From contig NZ_PNNA01000087.1 in the NCBI RefSeq assembly GCF_013823965.1, positions 39,112 to 103,111 on the forward strand: a DNA stretch of 64,000 nucleotides, read 5' to 3'. Position 1 is the first letter of the stretch. Each line of letters begins with the position of its first letter. The stretch comes from Flavobacterium sp. (GTDB lineage: Bacteria > Bacteroidota > Bacteroidia > Flavobacteriales > Flavobacteriaceae). Positions 20,436-31,259 of this stretch are shown in pieces. Both the position numbers and the translations under genes were made by a program. Under the pieces are notes generated by a model. The model did not search any database. It saw only the letters and a program-made list of their open reading frames with translations, and was not told the DNA's origin.

Positions 20436-21002
20436 TTATTCTTCCAGCATCTTCAAACCTTCGATTTGCAAAGGTCCGGTAGACAATAATTGTTGGTTTA
20501 ATTGGTGACTAAACGAAGCTTGATGTCTTAAATACGCCATTTTTATGGCGGCAATAGCAGCTTCTGTACCTTTGTTTCCGTGTTTTCCGCCACTTCTGTC
20601 TATGGATTGTTGCATAGTATTGTCGGTCAAAACACAAAAAATAACGGGAATGTCCGTTTGTACATTCAAGTCTTTTATGCCTTGGGTAACGCCTTCGCAT
20701 ACAAAATCAAAATGTTTGGTTTGCCCTTGAATTACGCAACCAATGGCGATTACTGCATCAACATTCTGGGTTTGCAACATTTTTTTGGCTCCATATATGA
20801 GTTCAAAACTCCCGGGAACATTCCATCGAATGATGTGTTCTGATGGAACTTCATTGTCCAAAAGACCCGTGATTGCTCCTTTGAAAAGCCCTTCGGTTAT
20901 GGTATCATTCCACTCTGAAACAACAATCCCAAACCGAAAATTTTTCGCGTCTGGGATTGCATTTTTATCGTATTCAGACAAGTTTTTATTTATAGTTGCC
21001 AT
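20436..21002 (-). CDS. ribH: 6,7-dimethyl-8-ribityllumazine synthase
   Basis: FGIVVSEWN, VPGSFELIYGAKKML, VIAIGCVIQGQTKHFDFVCE. Confidence 0.95.
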   Translation of the reverse strand: MATINKNLSEYDKNAIPDAKNFRFGIVVSEWNDTITEGLFKGAITGLLDNEVPSEHIIRWNVPGSFELIYGAKKMLQTQNVDAVIAIGCVIQGQTKHFDFVCEGVTQGIKDLNVQTDIPVIFCVLTDNTMQQSIDRSGGKHGNKGTEAAIAAIKMAYLRHQASFSHQLNQQLLSTGPLQIEGLKMLEE

Positions 21003-21083
21003 TTTATTTTAGATTTTAGATTTCAAATTTTAGATTGTTAAATATACAAAATCTAAACTCTAAAATCTCAACTCTACAATTAT

Positions 21084-21857
21084 TTATTGTGCCAACCCAA
21101 TCAATACATCAACTGATGCTGCTTCTGGAGAGGCATCAAAATTGTCTTTGATATCCGTAAAATATTTTAGTGCTTCTTCTTTATTTCCTAATGCCAAAGC
21201 TGTTTTTCCAGCTTTCAACAAGAAACGTGGCGTAGTGAAATCATTTTTATTGGATTCAACCGCTTTTACGTAATTTTCCAAAGCTTCTTTTGGTTGCTTG
21301 TTTTGGGAATAAGCATCACCAATAGCTCCTTTTGCCAGAGCACTTAAAACTACGTCGTCTGATTTGAATTTTCCTAAATACTCGATGGCTTCCGTGTATT
21401 TTCCAGTATTCAAATAAGCAATACCGGCATAATAATTGGCTAGATTTCCTGCATCGGTTCCAGAATATTTATCGGCAATGTCAACAAAACCAAATTTCCC
21501 TTCGGCTCCTTTTAAAGACAATTTATACAATGAATCGCTGGCAACACCATCAGTGGCCTGTTGAAAATATTGTTGGGCTTGAAACATTTCGGTTGCAGCT
21601 TCGTCTTCTTTTGGTGCGGCAACAAATTTTTGATACGCCAAATACCCAACTAGAACTAATGCAATTGCACCAACTACACCAATAATAAGCTTTTGATTTT
21701 TAGCCACAAAATCTTCTGTCTTGGTGGCTGTTTCGTCCAATGTGGAAAAAACACCCGCTGTGGTACTGTCTTTTTCAAGAACTTTTATGTCTTCTGTAAC
21801 TTCTTTTACTTCTTTTTCTTTTGTTGCTTTATATCCTCGTTTATTATAAGTAGCCAT
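21084..21857 (-). CDS. Tetratricopeptide repeat membrane protein
   Basis: Single TM followed by TPR-like helices (GNLANYYAGIAYLNTGKYTEAIEYLGKF). Confidence 0.75.
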   Translation of the reverse strand: MATYNKRGYKATKEKEVKEVTEDIKVLEKDSTTAGVFSTLDETATKTEDFVAKNQKLIIGVVGAIALVLVGYLAYQKFVAAPKEDEAATEMFQAQQYFQQATDGVASDSLYKLSLKGAEGKFGFVDIADKYSGTDAGNLANYYAGIAYLNTGKYTEAIEYLGKFKSDDVVLSALAKGAIGDAYSQNKQPKEALENYVKAVESNKNDFTTPRFLLKAGKTALALGNKEEALKYFTDIKDNFDASPEAASVDVLIGLAQ

Positions 21858-22001
21858 TTAAATTTTAATTTAGTGAGTGGCAAAAATATAATATTTATTC
21901 AAATCTAAAACCTCTTTTATCGATATTTTTCAATAATTTGCACCCACTTAAAAAAATCGATTCAAAATCGATACAATTCTCAATACCAGCAAGCCTTACC
22001 A

Positions 22002-23081
22002 ATGTATTTAAAAAAGATTTCATTATTCAATTACAAGAATTTTTCGGAAGCAGATTTCGAATTTGTGGGCAAAATAAATTGTTTTGTGGGCAAAAACGGA
22101 ATTGGAAAGACCAATGTACTGGATGCAATCTATCATTTATCTTACGGAAAAAGTTATTTCAATCCATTGGCCGTACAAAACATCAAGCACGGGGAAGAAT
22201 TTTTCGTCATCGATGGTGAATTTGAAATCAACGAAAGAAACGAGCAAATCGTTTGCAGCCTCAAAAAAGGACAGAAAAAAATACTGAAACGCAACGGAAA
22301 AATATATGATAAATTTTCGGAACACGTTGGGTTTATCCCTTTGGTCATTATCTCGCCAGCCGACCGGGATTTGATTGTGGAAGGCAGTGAAACCCGAAGA
22401 AAATTTATGGACAGCGTGATTTCACAATTGGATTCCCAATACCTGAAACAACTCATCCAATACCAAAAAGCAATGAGCCAGCGCAATGCTTTGTTGAAAT
22501 ATTTTGCCTTGAATTATGTTTTCGACAACGATACGCTCTCAATATATAATGAGCAACTCGCCACTTTTGGGAAATACATTTTCGATAAACGAAAAGAATT
22601 CATCGAACAATTTATCCCTATTTTCAACTCGCATCATCAAGCCATAACCGGCTCGCAAGAAACGGTGCAATTGGTGTACGAAAGTCATTTGTTCGAAAAT
22701 GACTTATTGGCACTTTTAGAAGAAAACATCAACAAAGACAGAACTTTGCACTACACCAGTGTTGGAATCCACAAAGACGACTTATCATTTGAAATTGACC
22801 ATTATCCCATAAAAAAATTCGGATCGCAAGGCCAACAAAAGTCGTTTTTAATTGCCTTGAAACTGGCGCAATTCGAGTTTGTCAAAAACCAATGTGGCCT
22901 AAAACCCATTTTGCTTTTTGACGACATCTTTGACAAATTAGACGAAAGTCGCGTGGCCAAAATAGTGGAAATGGTCAACAGCGATACTTTTGGCCAGCTT
23001 TTTATTTCGGACACGCATCCGGAACGGACTGAAAACATTGTAAAATCGACACACCAGACTTATAAAATATTTAACTTGTAA
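22002..23081 (+). CDS. recF: DNA replication/repair protein RecF
   Basis: Walker [45 protein letters not shown]. Confidence 0.95.
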   Translation: MYLKKISLFNYKNFSEADFEFVGKINCFVGKNGIGKTNVLDAIYHLSYGKSYFNPLAVQNIKHGEEFFVIDGEFEINERNEQIVCSLKKGQKKILKRNGKIYDKFSEHVGFIPLVIISPADRDLIVEGSETRRKFMDSVISQLDSQYLKQLIQYQKAMSQRNALLKYFALNYVFDNDTLSIYNEQLATFGKYIFDKRKEFIEQFIPIFNSHHQAITGSQETVQLVYESHLFENDLLALLEENINKDRTLHYTSVGIHKDDLSFEIDHYPIKKFGSQGQQKSFLIALKLAQFEFVKNQCGLKPILLFDDIFDKLDESRVAKIVEMVNSDTFGQLFISDTHPERTENIVKSTHQTYKIFNL

Positions 23082-23126
23082 TTTTTTTAAAAATCGTATA
23101 TTTATTTGATTTTAAAAGCATTAAAA

Positions 23127-24167
23127 ATGAAACGTCAAATACTTTCCTTGTTCTTTGTTGGGTTTCTTTTTTTGGGTTGCAAAGTACAAAACACGAATAA
23201 TGTTACAGAACTCCCCCATGCATTCTCGAATGCGGTCGACTATTCTTCTTCCGGGAATTGGGCTGTTTTACCGGAAAATTATCCAGACAATTTAAAGGAA
23301 TATGCTGTGGAAAATCCCCAAGATTCGATTGACGTTTTTTATGTGTATCCAACCTTGATTGTTTCGGACAAAGATAAAAGATGGAATGTTCCCCTAAATG
23401 ACAGCGTGCAAATAAATAAAGTCCGCAATATTGCCGTTCGTTTTCAGGGATCGGCCTGGGGAAGTTCCGGAAGTTTGTATGTTCCGTATTACAGACAAGC
23501 TCATATTCGTTCCTACAGCAATCTTGAAAATGGCGGTACAACTGCCTTATTGATGGCCTATTCAGACGTGAAAGCGGCTTTTGAATATTATTTGAAACAC
23601 TACAATCACGGCCGAGGCATTATCCTGGCAGGCCACAGTCAGGGAAGCACCCATATTTCTTATTTATTAAAGGACTTTTTTGACGGCAAACCACTGCAAA
23701 ACCAGTTGGTTGCAGCTTATATTCCAGGAGTGGGATTGGATAAAAATCAATTCAAAACCATTCCTTTAATGGAAACCCCTGACCAAACTGGTGGATTTGT
23801 CACTTGGAACACTTTTAAAAAGAAATTTGACCAAAAAAATTACAAATGGTACAAAGGAAAAGTAGTGATTAATCCCGTAACTTGGGACACCACGGCAATG
23901 GCACCAAGAGCACTCCACAAAGGATTCTTGTATTCCAATGGCAAAATGTATGCAAACAGTTTTGACACCCATACGGATAATGGCGTGATTTGGATTTCGA
24001 CACCCCATTTCCCCTATCGTTATTTAACTGTTGCCATGCGCAATTATCATTCTGGAGACGTGAATTTGTTTTGGGAAGATATCCGCGAAAATTCCCTTTT
24101 GAGAGTCAAAACGTTTCGTGCGAATAAAAAGAAATCCATTCATGCCGAAGAAGCAAGAATGAATTAA
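23127..24167 (+). CDS. DUF3089 domain lipoprotein (alpha/beta-hydrolase-like)
   Basis: Lipobox FLGC; DVFYVYPTL; LAGHSQGS nucleophile elbow; start at internal Met before KRQILSLFF. Confidence 0.82.
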   Translation: MKRQILSLFFVGFLFLGCKVQNTNNVTELPHAFSNAVDYSSSGNWAVLPENYPDNLKEYAVENPQDSIDVFYVYPTLIVSDKDKRWNVPLNDSVQINKVRNIAVRFQGSAWGSSGSLYVPYYRQAHIRSYSNLENGGTTALLMAYSDVKAAFEYYLKHYNHGRGIILAGHSQGSTHISYLLKDFFDGKPLQNQLVAAYIPGVGLDKNQFKTIPLMETPDQTGGFVTWNTFKKKFDQKNYKWYKGKVVINPVTWDTTAMAPRALHKGFLYSNGKMYANSFDTHTDNGVIWISTPHFPYRYLTVAMRNYHSGDVNLFWEDIRENSLLRVKTFRANKKKSIHAEEARMN

Positions 24168-24255
24168 ATAAATTTTAATTTCTTTAACTAATTCTTTCAA
24201 AATTGCTCCTGTAAATTACTTATTTTAGCCTCTTTAAAATTAAATCCAAATTATC

Positions 24256-24954
24256 ATGAAAATTAGTTCTGTTTTCCTCTTGTTGCTAACCTTTACAATA
24301 TTTTCCTGCAACGGACAAACCTCAAAAAACATAACAGACATTGACACGAAAACTTTTTCGGAAAAAATAACGGCTGCACCAAATGCCCAAATTATAGATG
24401 TAAGAACGCCTCAAGAATTTGCTTCAGGACACATTGACAATGCTGTAAACATCGATTGGTTAAGCGATAATTTCGTGGCAAACACCCAAAAGTTAGACAA
24501 AACCAAACCTGTTTTTTTGTATTGCAAGACCAGCAATAGAAGCACTCAAGCAGCTAAAAAACTGGAAGAATTAGGATTTACAACAATCTACAACATGAAA
24601 GGAGGTTTATTGCAATGGGATGCCGAAGGACTTTCTAAACCAACCGACAAAATCATCGGAGTTTGCAGTCAGGAATATGCCGAATTATTAAACACTGATA
24701 AAAAAGTGCTGATTGATTTTTATGCCGAATGGTGTGCGCCTTGCAAAAAAATGACGCCTTATTTACTAAAAATGCAAAAAGAATTGGCCGATAAAGTGAC
24801 CATCATTCGATTGAATGCCGACGAAAATCCAACCTTGGTCAAAGAAATGAAGATTTTGGAACTCCCTACCCTTCTACTCTATGAAAACAAGGAAATAAAA
24901 TGGAAACATTCCGGTTTTATAAGTGAAGAAGATTTGAAAAAACAACTACAATAA
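24256..24954 (+). CDS. Rhodanese-thioredoxin fusion lipoprotein
   Basis: Lipobox FSC; rhodanese FLYCKTSNRS; thioredoxin YAEWCAPCKKMTP. Confidence 0.9.
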   Translation: MKISSVFLLLLTFTIFSCNGQTSKNITDIDTKTFSEKITAAPNAQIIDVRTPQEFASGHIDNAVNIDWLSDNFVANTQKLDKTKPVFLYCKTSNRSTQAAKKLEELGFTTIYNMKGGLLQWDAEGLSKPTDKIIGVCSQEYAELLNTDKKVLIDFYAEWCAPCKKMTPYLLKMQKELADKVTIIRLNADENPTLVKEMKILELPTLLLYENKEIKWKHSGFISEEDLKKQLQ

Positions 24955-24964
24955 CAAACCCAAC

Positions 24965-25639
24965 ATGCTTTCAAAAAATTCTTTGCAATTTCTCGACGAT
25001 TTAAAAACCAACAACAATCGCGATTGGTTTTTGGACAATAAAAAACGATACGAAGTATTCAAAAAAGACTACCAGCAATTAGTGACTGATTTTCTGGATG
25101 CGATGAAACCACTCGACCCTTCATTAGAAATGCTGGAAGTCAAAAATTGCACCTTTAGAATCAACCGCGACATTCGATTCTCCAAAGACAAATCACCTTA
25201 CAAAGACCATGTCGGCATCTGGATTTCAAGTGGTTCCAAAGGAATGAATCGTTCTGGTTATTATATTCACATCTCAAGAACAGGCAGCTTCATCGCCGGT
25301 GGACTCTATTGTCCCGAGGCCGAGGATTTGAAAAAAATGCGCAAAGAAATCGCTTTTTTCCATGAGGATTTGGAAGAAATTATCAACAATAAAAACTTTC
25401 AAAAAGAATTTGGCGATTTTGACCGAAATGAAAAAAACCTGTTGAAAAACCCGCCAAGAGGATACGAAAAAGACCATCCTGCCATAGAATTCCTGAAATT
25501 AAAAAGCTTTGAAACCTCACAAAAATTTAACATTGAAGACGTTTTACAAGAAGATTTTGTTGCCAAAATGACAAAAAAACTTATCGTATTGAAACCCTTG
25601 AACGACTTCATCAATAGAGCTGTAACTGCCGAAGACTAA
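24965..25639 (+). CDS. DUF2461 domain-containing protein
   Basis: NNNRDWFLDNKKRYEVFKKDY...FRINRDIRFSKDKSPYKDHVG. Confidence 0.88.
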   Translation: MLSKNSLQFLDDLKTNNNRDWFLDNKKRYEVFKKDYQQLVTDFLDAMKPLDPSLEMLEVKNCTFRINRDIRFSKDKSPYKDHVGIWISSGSKGMNRSGYYIHISRTGSFIAGGLYCPEAEDLKKMRKEIAFFHEDLEEIINNKNFQKEFGDFDRNEKNLLKNPPRGYEKDHPAIEFLKLKSFETSQKFNIEDVLQEDFVAKMTKKLIVLKPLNDFINRAVTAED

Positions 25640-26730
25640 TGCAACTAATGGCAAAAAAAAAGATACTTTTCCTGGGAGAATCCTACAGAGCTGACGCCAT
25701 AACCTGGATGAATGGCTTGAAAGAATTTGGCGATTTTGAAATTATCACCTGGGAATTAAAAACACAAAACCACACTTTTTTTAGCCGTTTTCTAAGACTT
25801 TTAGAATTTTGCACAGGACTGTTTCAAGTCAAAAAAATAATAAAATTGCATCAACCCGACATGATTATTGCCGAAAGAACCACCAGTTATGGTTTTCTTG
25901 CGGCAATATCCGGCGTGAAACCAATAGCGATTGCTCAACAAGGAAGAACCGATTTATGGCCCGAAAAGTCGCTTTTGTTGCCATTAAAAAAAATCATCCA
26001 ACATTATGCTTTTGAAAAAGCCGACTTGATTCACGCTTGGGGTCCCGTGATGACCGTTTCGATGCAGGCAACCAATGTCAACATGGAAAAAGTTTTGGTC
26101 TTGTCAAAAGGAATCGATTTGGAGAAATTTGAAAATAAAAGAAACGCTTCCGCGGAAAAAATAACTGCCCTTGTCACCCGATCCTTGATGCCGGAATACC
26201 GACACGATGTAATCCTGCAAGCCTTTTGGATTTTAAGCCAAAGGGGAATTGATTTCGAATTAACCCTTGTTGGTGACGGAAAATTACTGCCAATGTTGCA
26301 GGAATTAGCCCAGAAACTAAACATTCAAAACAAGGTTAATTTTACGGGTCGAATTCTAAACACGGAATTACCCGAACTATTGCAGCAATCCAATTTTTAC
26401 ATCAGCATGCCCATAACCGAAGGCGTTTCGGCTTCCTTGTTTGAAGCGATGGCCTCTAATTGCTATCCAATAGTGACTGATATTCCCGGAAACCAAAGCT
26501 GGATCAAACATAGAGAAAACGGGCAATTGATAACCATTGGCGATGCTGAAATGCTTGCCGATGAACTGCTTTGGGCATTCGAAAACAGCGAATATCGAAA
26601 TACGGCCATCCTAAAAAACAGGAAGTTTGTGGAAGAAAATGCAGATTATAAAACCAACATGAAAATTATTGCCGACAAATATCACGAATTAATCAACACA
26701 TCAAAAACCAATTCGCATGTGTGGAATTAA
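25639..26730 (+). CDS. Glycosyltransferase (GT4-like)
   Basis: ITEGVSASLFEAMASNCYPIVTDIPGNQSWI; LVGDGKLLPML. Confidence 0.88.
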   Translation: MQLMAKKKILFLGESYRADAITWMNGLKEFGDFEIITWELKTQNHTFFSRFLRLLEFCTGLFQVKKIIKLHQPDMIIAERTTSYGFLAAISGVKPIAIAQQGRTDLWPEKSLLLPLKKIIQHYAFEKADLIHAWGPVMTVSMQATNVNMEKVLVLSKGIDLEKFENKRNASAEKITALVTRSLMPEYRHDVILQAFWILSQRGIDFELTLVGDGKLLPMLQELAQKLNIQNKVNFTGRILNTELPELLQQSNFYISMPITEGVSASLFEAMASNCYPIVTDIPGNQSWIKHRENGQLITIGDAEMLADELLWAFENSEYRNTAILKNRKFVEENADYKTNMKIIADKYHELINTSKTNSHVWN

Positions 26731-28564
26731 TGGAATCTTGCATTTGCAATCGCAAAAAAAAGTAGACGAACGCCTCTTGACCAAAATGCGCGATTCGCTG
26801 GAACATCGAGGGCCTGACGACAAAGGATTATTTATCGAAAACAACCTTGGCTTGGGACATCGAAGACTTTCCATTTTGGATGTTTCCGAGGCTGGACATC
26901 AACCGTTTCTATCCGAAAACAGTCGTTACGTGATGGTTTACAACGGCGAAATATACAATTTCAAAGACTTTTATCCCGAACTAAAAAACAACGGATTTGA
27001 CATACGAACCAGTTCCGACACGGAGGTTTTGTTGAAATTATTCGAATTGTGCGGCACCAAAATGCTCCACCGTCTCAACGGAATGTTTGCCTTCGTCATT
27101 TGGGACAAAAAAGAACGTAAACTGACAGCGGTTCGCGACCGAATGGGTGTCAAACCTTTGTATTATTCCTTTTACAAGGAAACATTCTATTTCGCTTCCG
27201 AACAAAAAGCGCTTTTCACGGCCGGAGTTCCACTAAAAATGGCACAAGACGGATTGGAAGAATACATCTTCAATCGCTTTGTGGCCGGCGAAAACACGTT
27301 GTATGAAAACGTCAAAAAAGTATTGCCAGGACACATTTTGACCATTCACGAAAGTGGAAAAATAACCCATGAAAAATGGTGGGATTTGAAAACAGAAATT
27401 CAAAACCAACTCAAAATCCAAAACCCGGTGGAATGGTTTCGGGAAACTTTTGACGATTCCATAAAATTGCGAATGGTGAGCGATGTTCCCGTTGGCGTTT
27501 TATTGAGCGGCGGACTCGATTCTTCCTCGATTTTGGCTTCATTAAACCAGCAAAACTTCAAGGACATCCAAACGTTCAACATTGGATTCAAGGAAAAGGA
27601 ACACAACGAATCGCATTTGGCCAAGATGATGTCGGATAAATTTGGCTATGATTTTCACACGATGCAATTGGAAGACAACAACCTTTTTGACAAGTTAATA
27701 AATTCCACTTATTTTCAGGACGAACCCATTATGCACTTGAGTGAACCCCATATTTTGGCTCTGGCAACATTGGCAAAACCATCGGTAAAAGTGCTGCTTT
27801 CCGGCGAAGGTGCCGATGAATTAATGGGCGGTTATGTAAGATACAAAGCGCTGAAATACCCGTCTTTGTTGAACTCGATTGGAACAATTGGCCATATGGA
27901 TTATTTCACGACAAAACCTCGATACGAAAAACTGGCTCGCTATTCCCAAATAAAAAATCCGGATGATTTAGTGATTTATAATGGATGCAATATATACCCA
28001 AATGACATTGCCAAAACTTATGGCATCACCAATACACCTAAAAACGAATATAGAAAGCAAATTCTGGAAGATGCTAAATTTTTGTATCCCAATAATTTGA
28101 GAAGACAAGCGCTATATTTTGACCAACACACTTATTTATGTTCGCTACTCGACAGGAATGACCGTTGCACGATGGGCGCTTCCATAGAATGCAGGGAACC
28201 TTTCTTGGATCAAAGACTCATTATCGGGTTGGGCTCTTTAGACGACAAATGGCTTTTCACGGGCAAAAAATGGAAATTCATCCTGAAATCTGCCATGGCA
28301 ACACGTTTGCCTGAAGAAATTCTAAAATTCAAAAAAGTGGGATTGAGCGTTCCTTGGGGCGATTACTTGATAAAAAGTCCCGGATTCGTTGAAGAGCTGG
28401 AATCTTTTTCAAAAAGTGATTTGTTCCAAATGCCCTATTTCGAAAATATCAACGTCAAGAAACTAGTCCAAAATTTACGAAAAGGCGACACCAAAACCAT
28501 ACCTTACATCATGCCAATGTTCATGATGCATATTTGGCTTAAAACCTATGTAAATAAATTTTGA
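26717..28564 (+). CDS. asnB: Asparagine synthase (glutamine-hydrolyzing)
   Basis: N-terminal MCGINGI with catalytic Cys2; LSGGLDSSSI PP-loop; starts inside preceding GT gene. Confidence 0.95.
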   Translation: MCGINGILHLQSQKKVDERLLTKMRDSLEHRGPDDKGLFIENNLGLGHRRLSILDVSEAGHQPFLSENSRYVMVYNGEIYNFKDFYPELKNNGFDIRTSSDTEVLLKLFELCGTKMLHRLNGMFAFVIWDKKERKLTAVRDRMGVKPLYYSFYKETFYFASEQKALFTAGVPLKMAQDGLEEYIFNRFVAGENTLYENVKKVLPGHILTIHESGKITHEKWWDLKTEIQNQLKIQNPVEWFRETFDDSIKLRMVSDVPVGVLLSGGLDSSSILASLNQQNFKDIQTFNIGFKEKEHNESHLAKMMSDKFGYDFHTMQLEDNNLFDKLINSTYFQDEPIMHLSEPHILALATLAKPSVKVLLSGEGADELMGGYVRYKALKYPSLLNSIGTIGHMDYFTTKPRYEKLARYSQIKNPDDLVIYNGCNIYPNDIAKTYGITNTPKNEYRKQILEDAKFLYPNNLRRQALYFDQHTYLCSLLDRNDRCTMGASIECREPFLDQRLIIGLGSLDDKWLFTGKKWKFILKSAMATRLPEEILKFKKVGLSVPWGDYLIKSPGFVEELESFSKSDLFQMPYFENINVKKLVQNLRKGDTKTIPYIMPMFMMHIWLKTYVNKF

Positions 28565-28669
28565 TTTTTCAACCAAAAATTACGCGAATTATCACAAATT
28601 CTATTGTTATACAGACAGTTAAACACGTTATCAAAACATAATAGTGTGACACTGATTATTAAAAAAAGT

Positions 28670-28750
28670 TTGCCACAGATTTGAGGGATTAAAAAGATTT
28701 TTAAAATATGAAAGTGTTAATCTGTGGAAATCAGTAAAATCTGTGGCCAA
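28670..28750. repeat. Intergenic inverted repeat, CACAGATT family
   Basis: TTGCCACAGATTT ... AAATCTGTGGCCAA arms. Confidence 0.7.
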
Positions 28751-28857
28751 TAAATTTGAAACTTAATTAAATTCTAGTCATTACTTAGCACTATAAAAAC
28801 ATACTCAAATAAATTTTAATACTTACTTTTGGTCAAGATTAAAAACGCACTCCCGCT

Positions 28858-29871
28858 ATGGAAATACAAACTAATTTTTCTTTAAAAAGCCACAACACTT
28901 TTGGCATCGAAGCCAAGGCAAGACAATTCGTTGCCGTTCACAATACGACAGAATTAAAGACGATTTTGGAACAAAATAAATCCGAAAAAAAATTTATTCT
29001 GGGCGGCGGAAGCAACATGCTTTTGACCAAAGACCTTGATGCCTTGGTCATCCACGTTGATTTGAAAGGCAAAAAAATCATCAAGGAAGACGAAGATTAT
29101 GCTTGGGTCGAAAGCCAGGCCGGCGAAAACTGGCACGAATTTGTGCTTTGGACGATTGACCAAAACTTTGGAGGACTGGAAAATATGTCATTGATTCCGG
29201 GAAATGTGGGCACGACTCCAGTGCAAAACATTGGCGCTTATGGAACTGAAATCAAGGACACTTTCGATTCCTGCGAAGCAATGACCATTGAAAACCAGGA
29301 AATGAAAATGTTTACCAAGGCGGAATGTCATTTTGGTTATCGAGAAAGTGTTTTCAAAAACGAGGCAAAAGACCAATACGTCATCACTTCGGTGGTTTTT
29401 AAACTGACGAAACGCAACCATAAAATCAATATTTCCTATGGCGACATTAGCGGGGAATTGGCCAAAAACAACATCACGAATCCCGGCTTGAAAGACGTGA
29501 GCAATGCCGTAATCGCCATTCGTCAAAGTAAATTGCCCGACCCGAGAGAATTGGGAAACAGCGGCAGTTTCTTTAAAAATCCCATTTTAAAAAAATCTGA
29601 ATTCGAAAAAATCCATCAAAAATTTCCTGAAATGAAATACTACGAAGTTTCGGAAACCGAAGTGAAAGTTCCCGCGGGTTGGCTCATCGAGCAAGCCGGA
29701 TTCAAGGGAAAACGTTTTGGCGATGCGGGAATCCACAAGAACCAAGCCTTGGTATTGGTCAATTACGGGAACGCAACCGGACAGGAAATTTTGGAGGTTT
29801 CCAAAAACATTCAAGAAACAATTTTCCAGACTTTTGGCATACACATAAAAGCGGAAGTAAACGTGATTTAA
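28858..29871 (+). CDS. murB: UDP-N-acetylmuramate dehydrogenase
   Basis: SHNTFGIEAKA; FILGGGSNMLLT; PGNVGTTPVQNIGAYG; GNSGSFFKNP. Confidence 0.96.
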   Translation: MEIQTNFSLKSHNTFGIEAKARQFVAVHNTTELKTILEQNKSEKKFILGGGSNMLLTKDLDALVIHVDLKGKKIIKEDEDYAWVESQAGENWHEFVLWTIDQNFGGLENMSLIPGNVGTTPVQNIGAYGTEIKDTFDSCEAMTIENQEMKMFTKAECHFGYRESVFKNEAKDQYVITSVVFKLTKRNHKINISYGDISGELAKNNITNPGLKDVSNAVIAIRQSKLPDPRELGNSGSFFKNPILKKSEFEKIHQKFPEMKYYEVSETEVKVPAGWLIEQAGFKGKRFGDAGIHKNQALVLVNYGNATGQEILEVSKNIQETIFQTFGIHIKAEVNVI

Positions 29872-30152
29872 AGTGGGATGTTAGAAGTTAGAGATGGGAA
29901 GTTGGGAGTGTAATGGCATAAATAAAGACGTTTGAAGCGGGAAGTTGTCCTTAGACAGGCTCAGGATGACGGTGGGAAGTTAGAAATTAGAACGCAAAAA
30001 ACAGATTTGATAATTATTTCAGAAACAGATTTTCATTTTGGAATTTGGAATTTTGACATTGAAATTTAGATTATAATAATTGCCGTTTATCGATGGTTAA
30101 TTGACAATGGAATATTACCTTTGTACCCATTTAAAAAAGAAGCCAAGCCTAT

Positions 30153-31259
30153 ATGTTGACCATTACTTTTTACGCGTTTATTGTTATAGTTGCCATTCAA
30201 CTTGTGTATTATCTATTCATTTTTGGGAAATTTGCTTTCGCCAAAGTACCAAAATCAAATCCAAAAAGAATCTCCGTTTCGGTTATTGTTTGTGCCAAAA
30301 ACGAAGGCGAAAACGTGGCCAAATACATTCCGTTGCTTGTCGAACAAGATTATTCCGATTTTGAAATCATCTTGATTGACGATGCTTCCAGCGACAATAC
30401 TTTGGATATTTTTGAAGAATTCGAAAAACAATATTCCAATATTCGATTGGTAAAAGTAAAAAACAACGAGGCCTTTTGGGGCAATAAAAAATACGCTTTG
30501 ACGCTTGGAATAAAGGCTTCCAAAAAAGACTATTTAATCTTCACCGATGCCGATTGTTATCCCGCTTCCAAAGATTGGATTACCACGATGAGTTCCCAAT
30601 TCACGATGCACAAAACCATTGTTTTGGGCTATGGCGCTTATGAGAAAGTGGCGAATTCCTTCTTGAACAAAATCATCCGTTTTGAAACGATGCTGACTGC
30701 GATCCAGTATTTTTCTTGGGCAAAAGCTGGTCGTCCTTATATGGGAATTGGTCGCAATTTGGCCTACAAAAAAGATGAATTTTTCAATGTAAACGGGTTT
30801 ATCAGTCACATCCAGGTTCGCTCCGGCGACGACGATTTGTTCATCAATCAAGTGGCCAAAAGCAAGAACACCGCACTAAGCTATTTGCCGGAAAGCTTCA
30901 CTTATTCGCAACCCAAAACAAAATTCAAGGATTGGTTTACCCAAAAAAGAAGGCATGTGTCCACGGCCAATTTGTACAAACCGTTCGACAAAATCCAATT
31001 GGCGGTTTTCTATGTTTCGCAACTGTTGTTCGTTATTTTGGCCACCATTTTGTTGGCCTTCCAATTCCAGTGGATTGTCGTTTTGGGCGTGGTGGGATTC
31101 CGTTATTTGTTCACCTGGATTACCTTGGGATTCTCGGCCGGAAAATTAAAAGAAAAAGATGTGATGTATTGGTTCCCAATTATTGAAATTGTGCTTATCT
31201 TCACGCAATTAAATGTGTTCATCACGAATATTTTCTCAAAACCCGTATATTGGAAATAA
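30153..31259 (+). CDS. Family 2 glycosyltransferase, membrane-anchored
   Basis: SVIVCAKNEGENVAKYIPLLVEQDYSDFEIILIDDASSD; FTDADCYP; RRHVST; C-terminal TMs. Confidence 0.9.
   Translation: MLTITFYAFIVIVAIQLVYYLFIFGKFAFAKVPKSNPKRISVSVIVCAKNEGENVAKYIPLLVEQDYSDFEIILIDDASSDNTLDIFEEFEKQYSNIRLVKVKNNEAFWGNKKYALTLGIKASKKDYLIFTDADCYPASKDWITTMSSQFTMHKTIVLGYGAYEKVANSFLNKIIRFETMLTAIQYFSWAKAGRPYMGIGRNLAYKKDEFFNVNGFISHIQVRSGDDDLFINQVAKSKNTALSYLPESFTYSQPKTKFKDWFTQKRRHVSTANLYKPFDKIQLAVFYVSQLLFVILATILLAFQFQWIVVLGVVGFRYLFTWITLGFSAGKLKEKDVMYWFPIIEIVLIFTQLNVFITNIFSKPVYWK

Noticed and set aside
22002-23081. recF as evidence of a replication origin
   Set aside because: No dnaA, dnaN or gyrB neighbours and no DnaA-box cluster noticed.
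29880-30060. Intergenic stretch with GAAGTTAGA-like words and a CTTAGACAGGCTCAGGATGAC segment
   Set aside because: Looks like decayed intergenic repeat material common in such genomes; no coherent structure or ORF that I could support.
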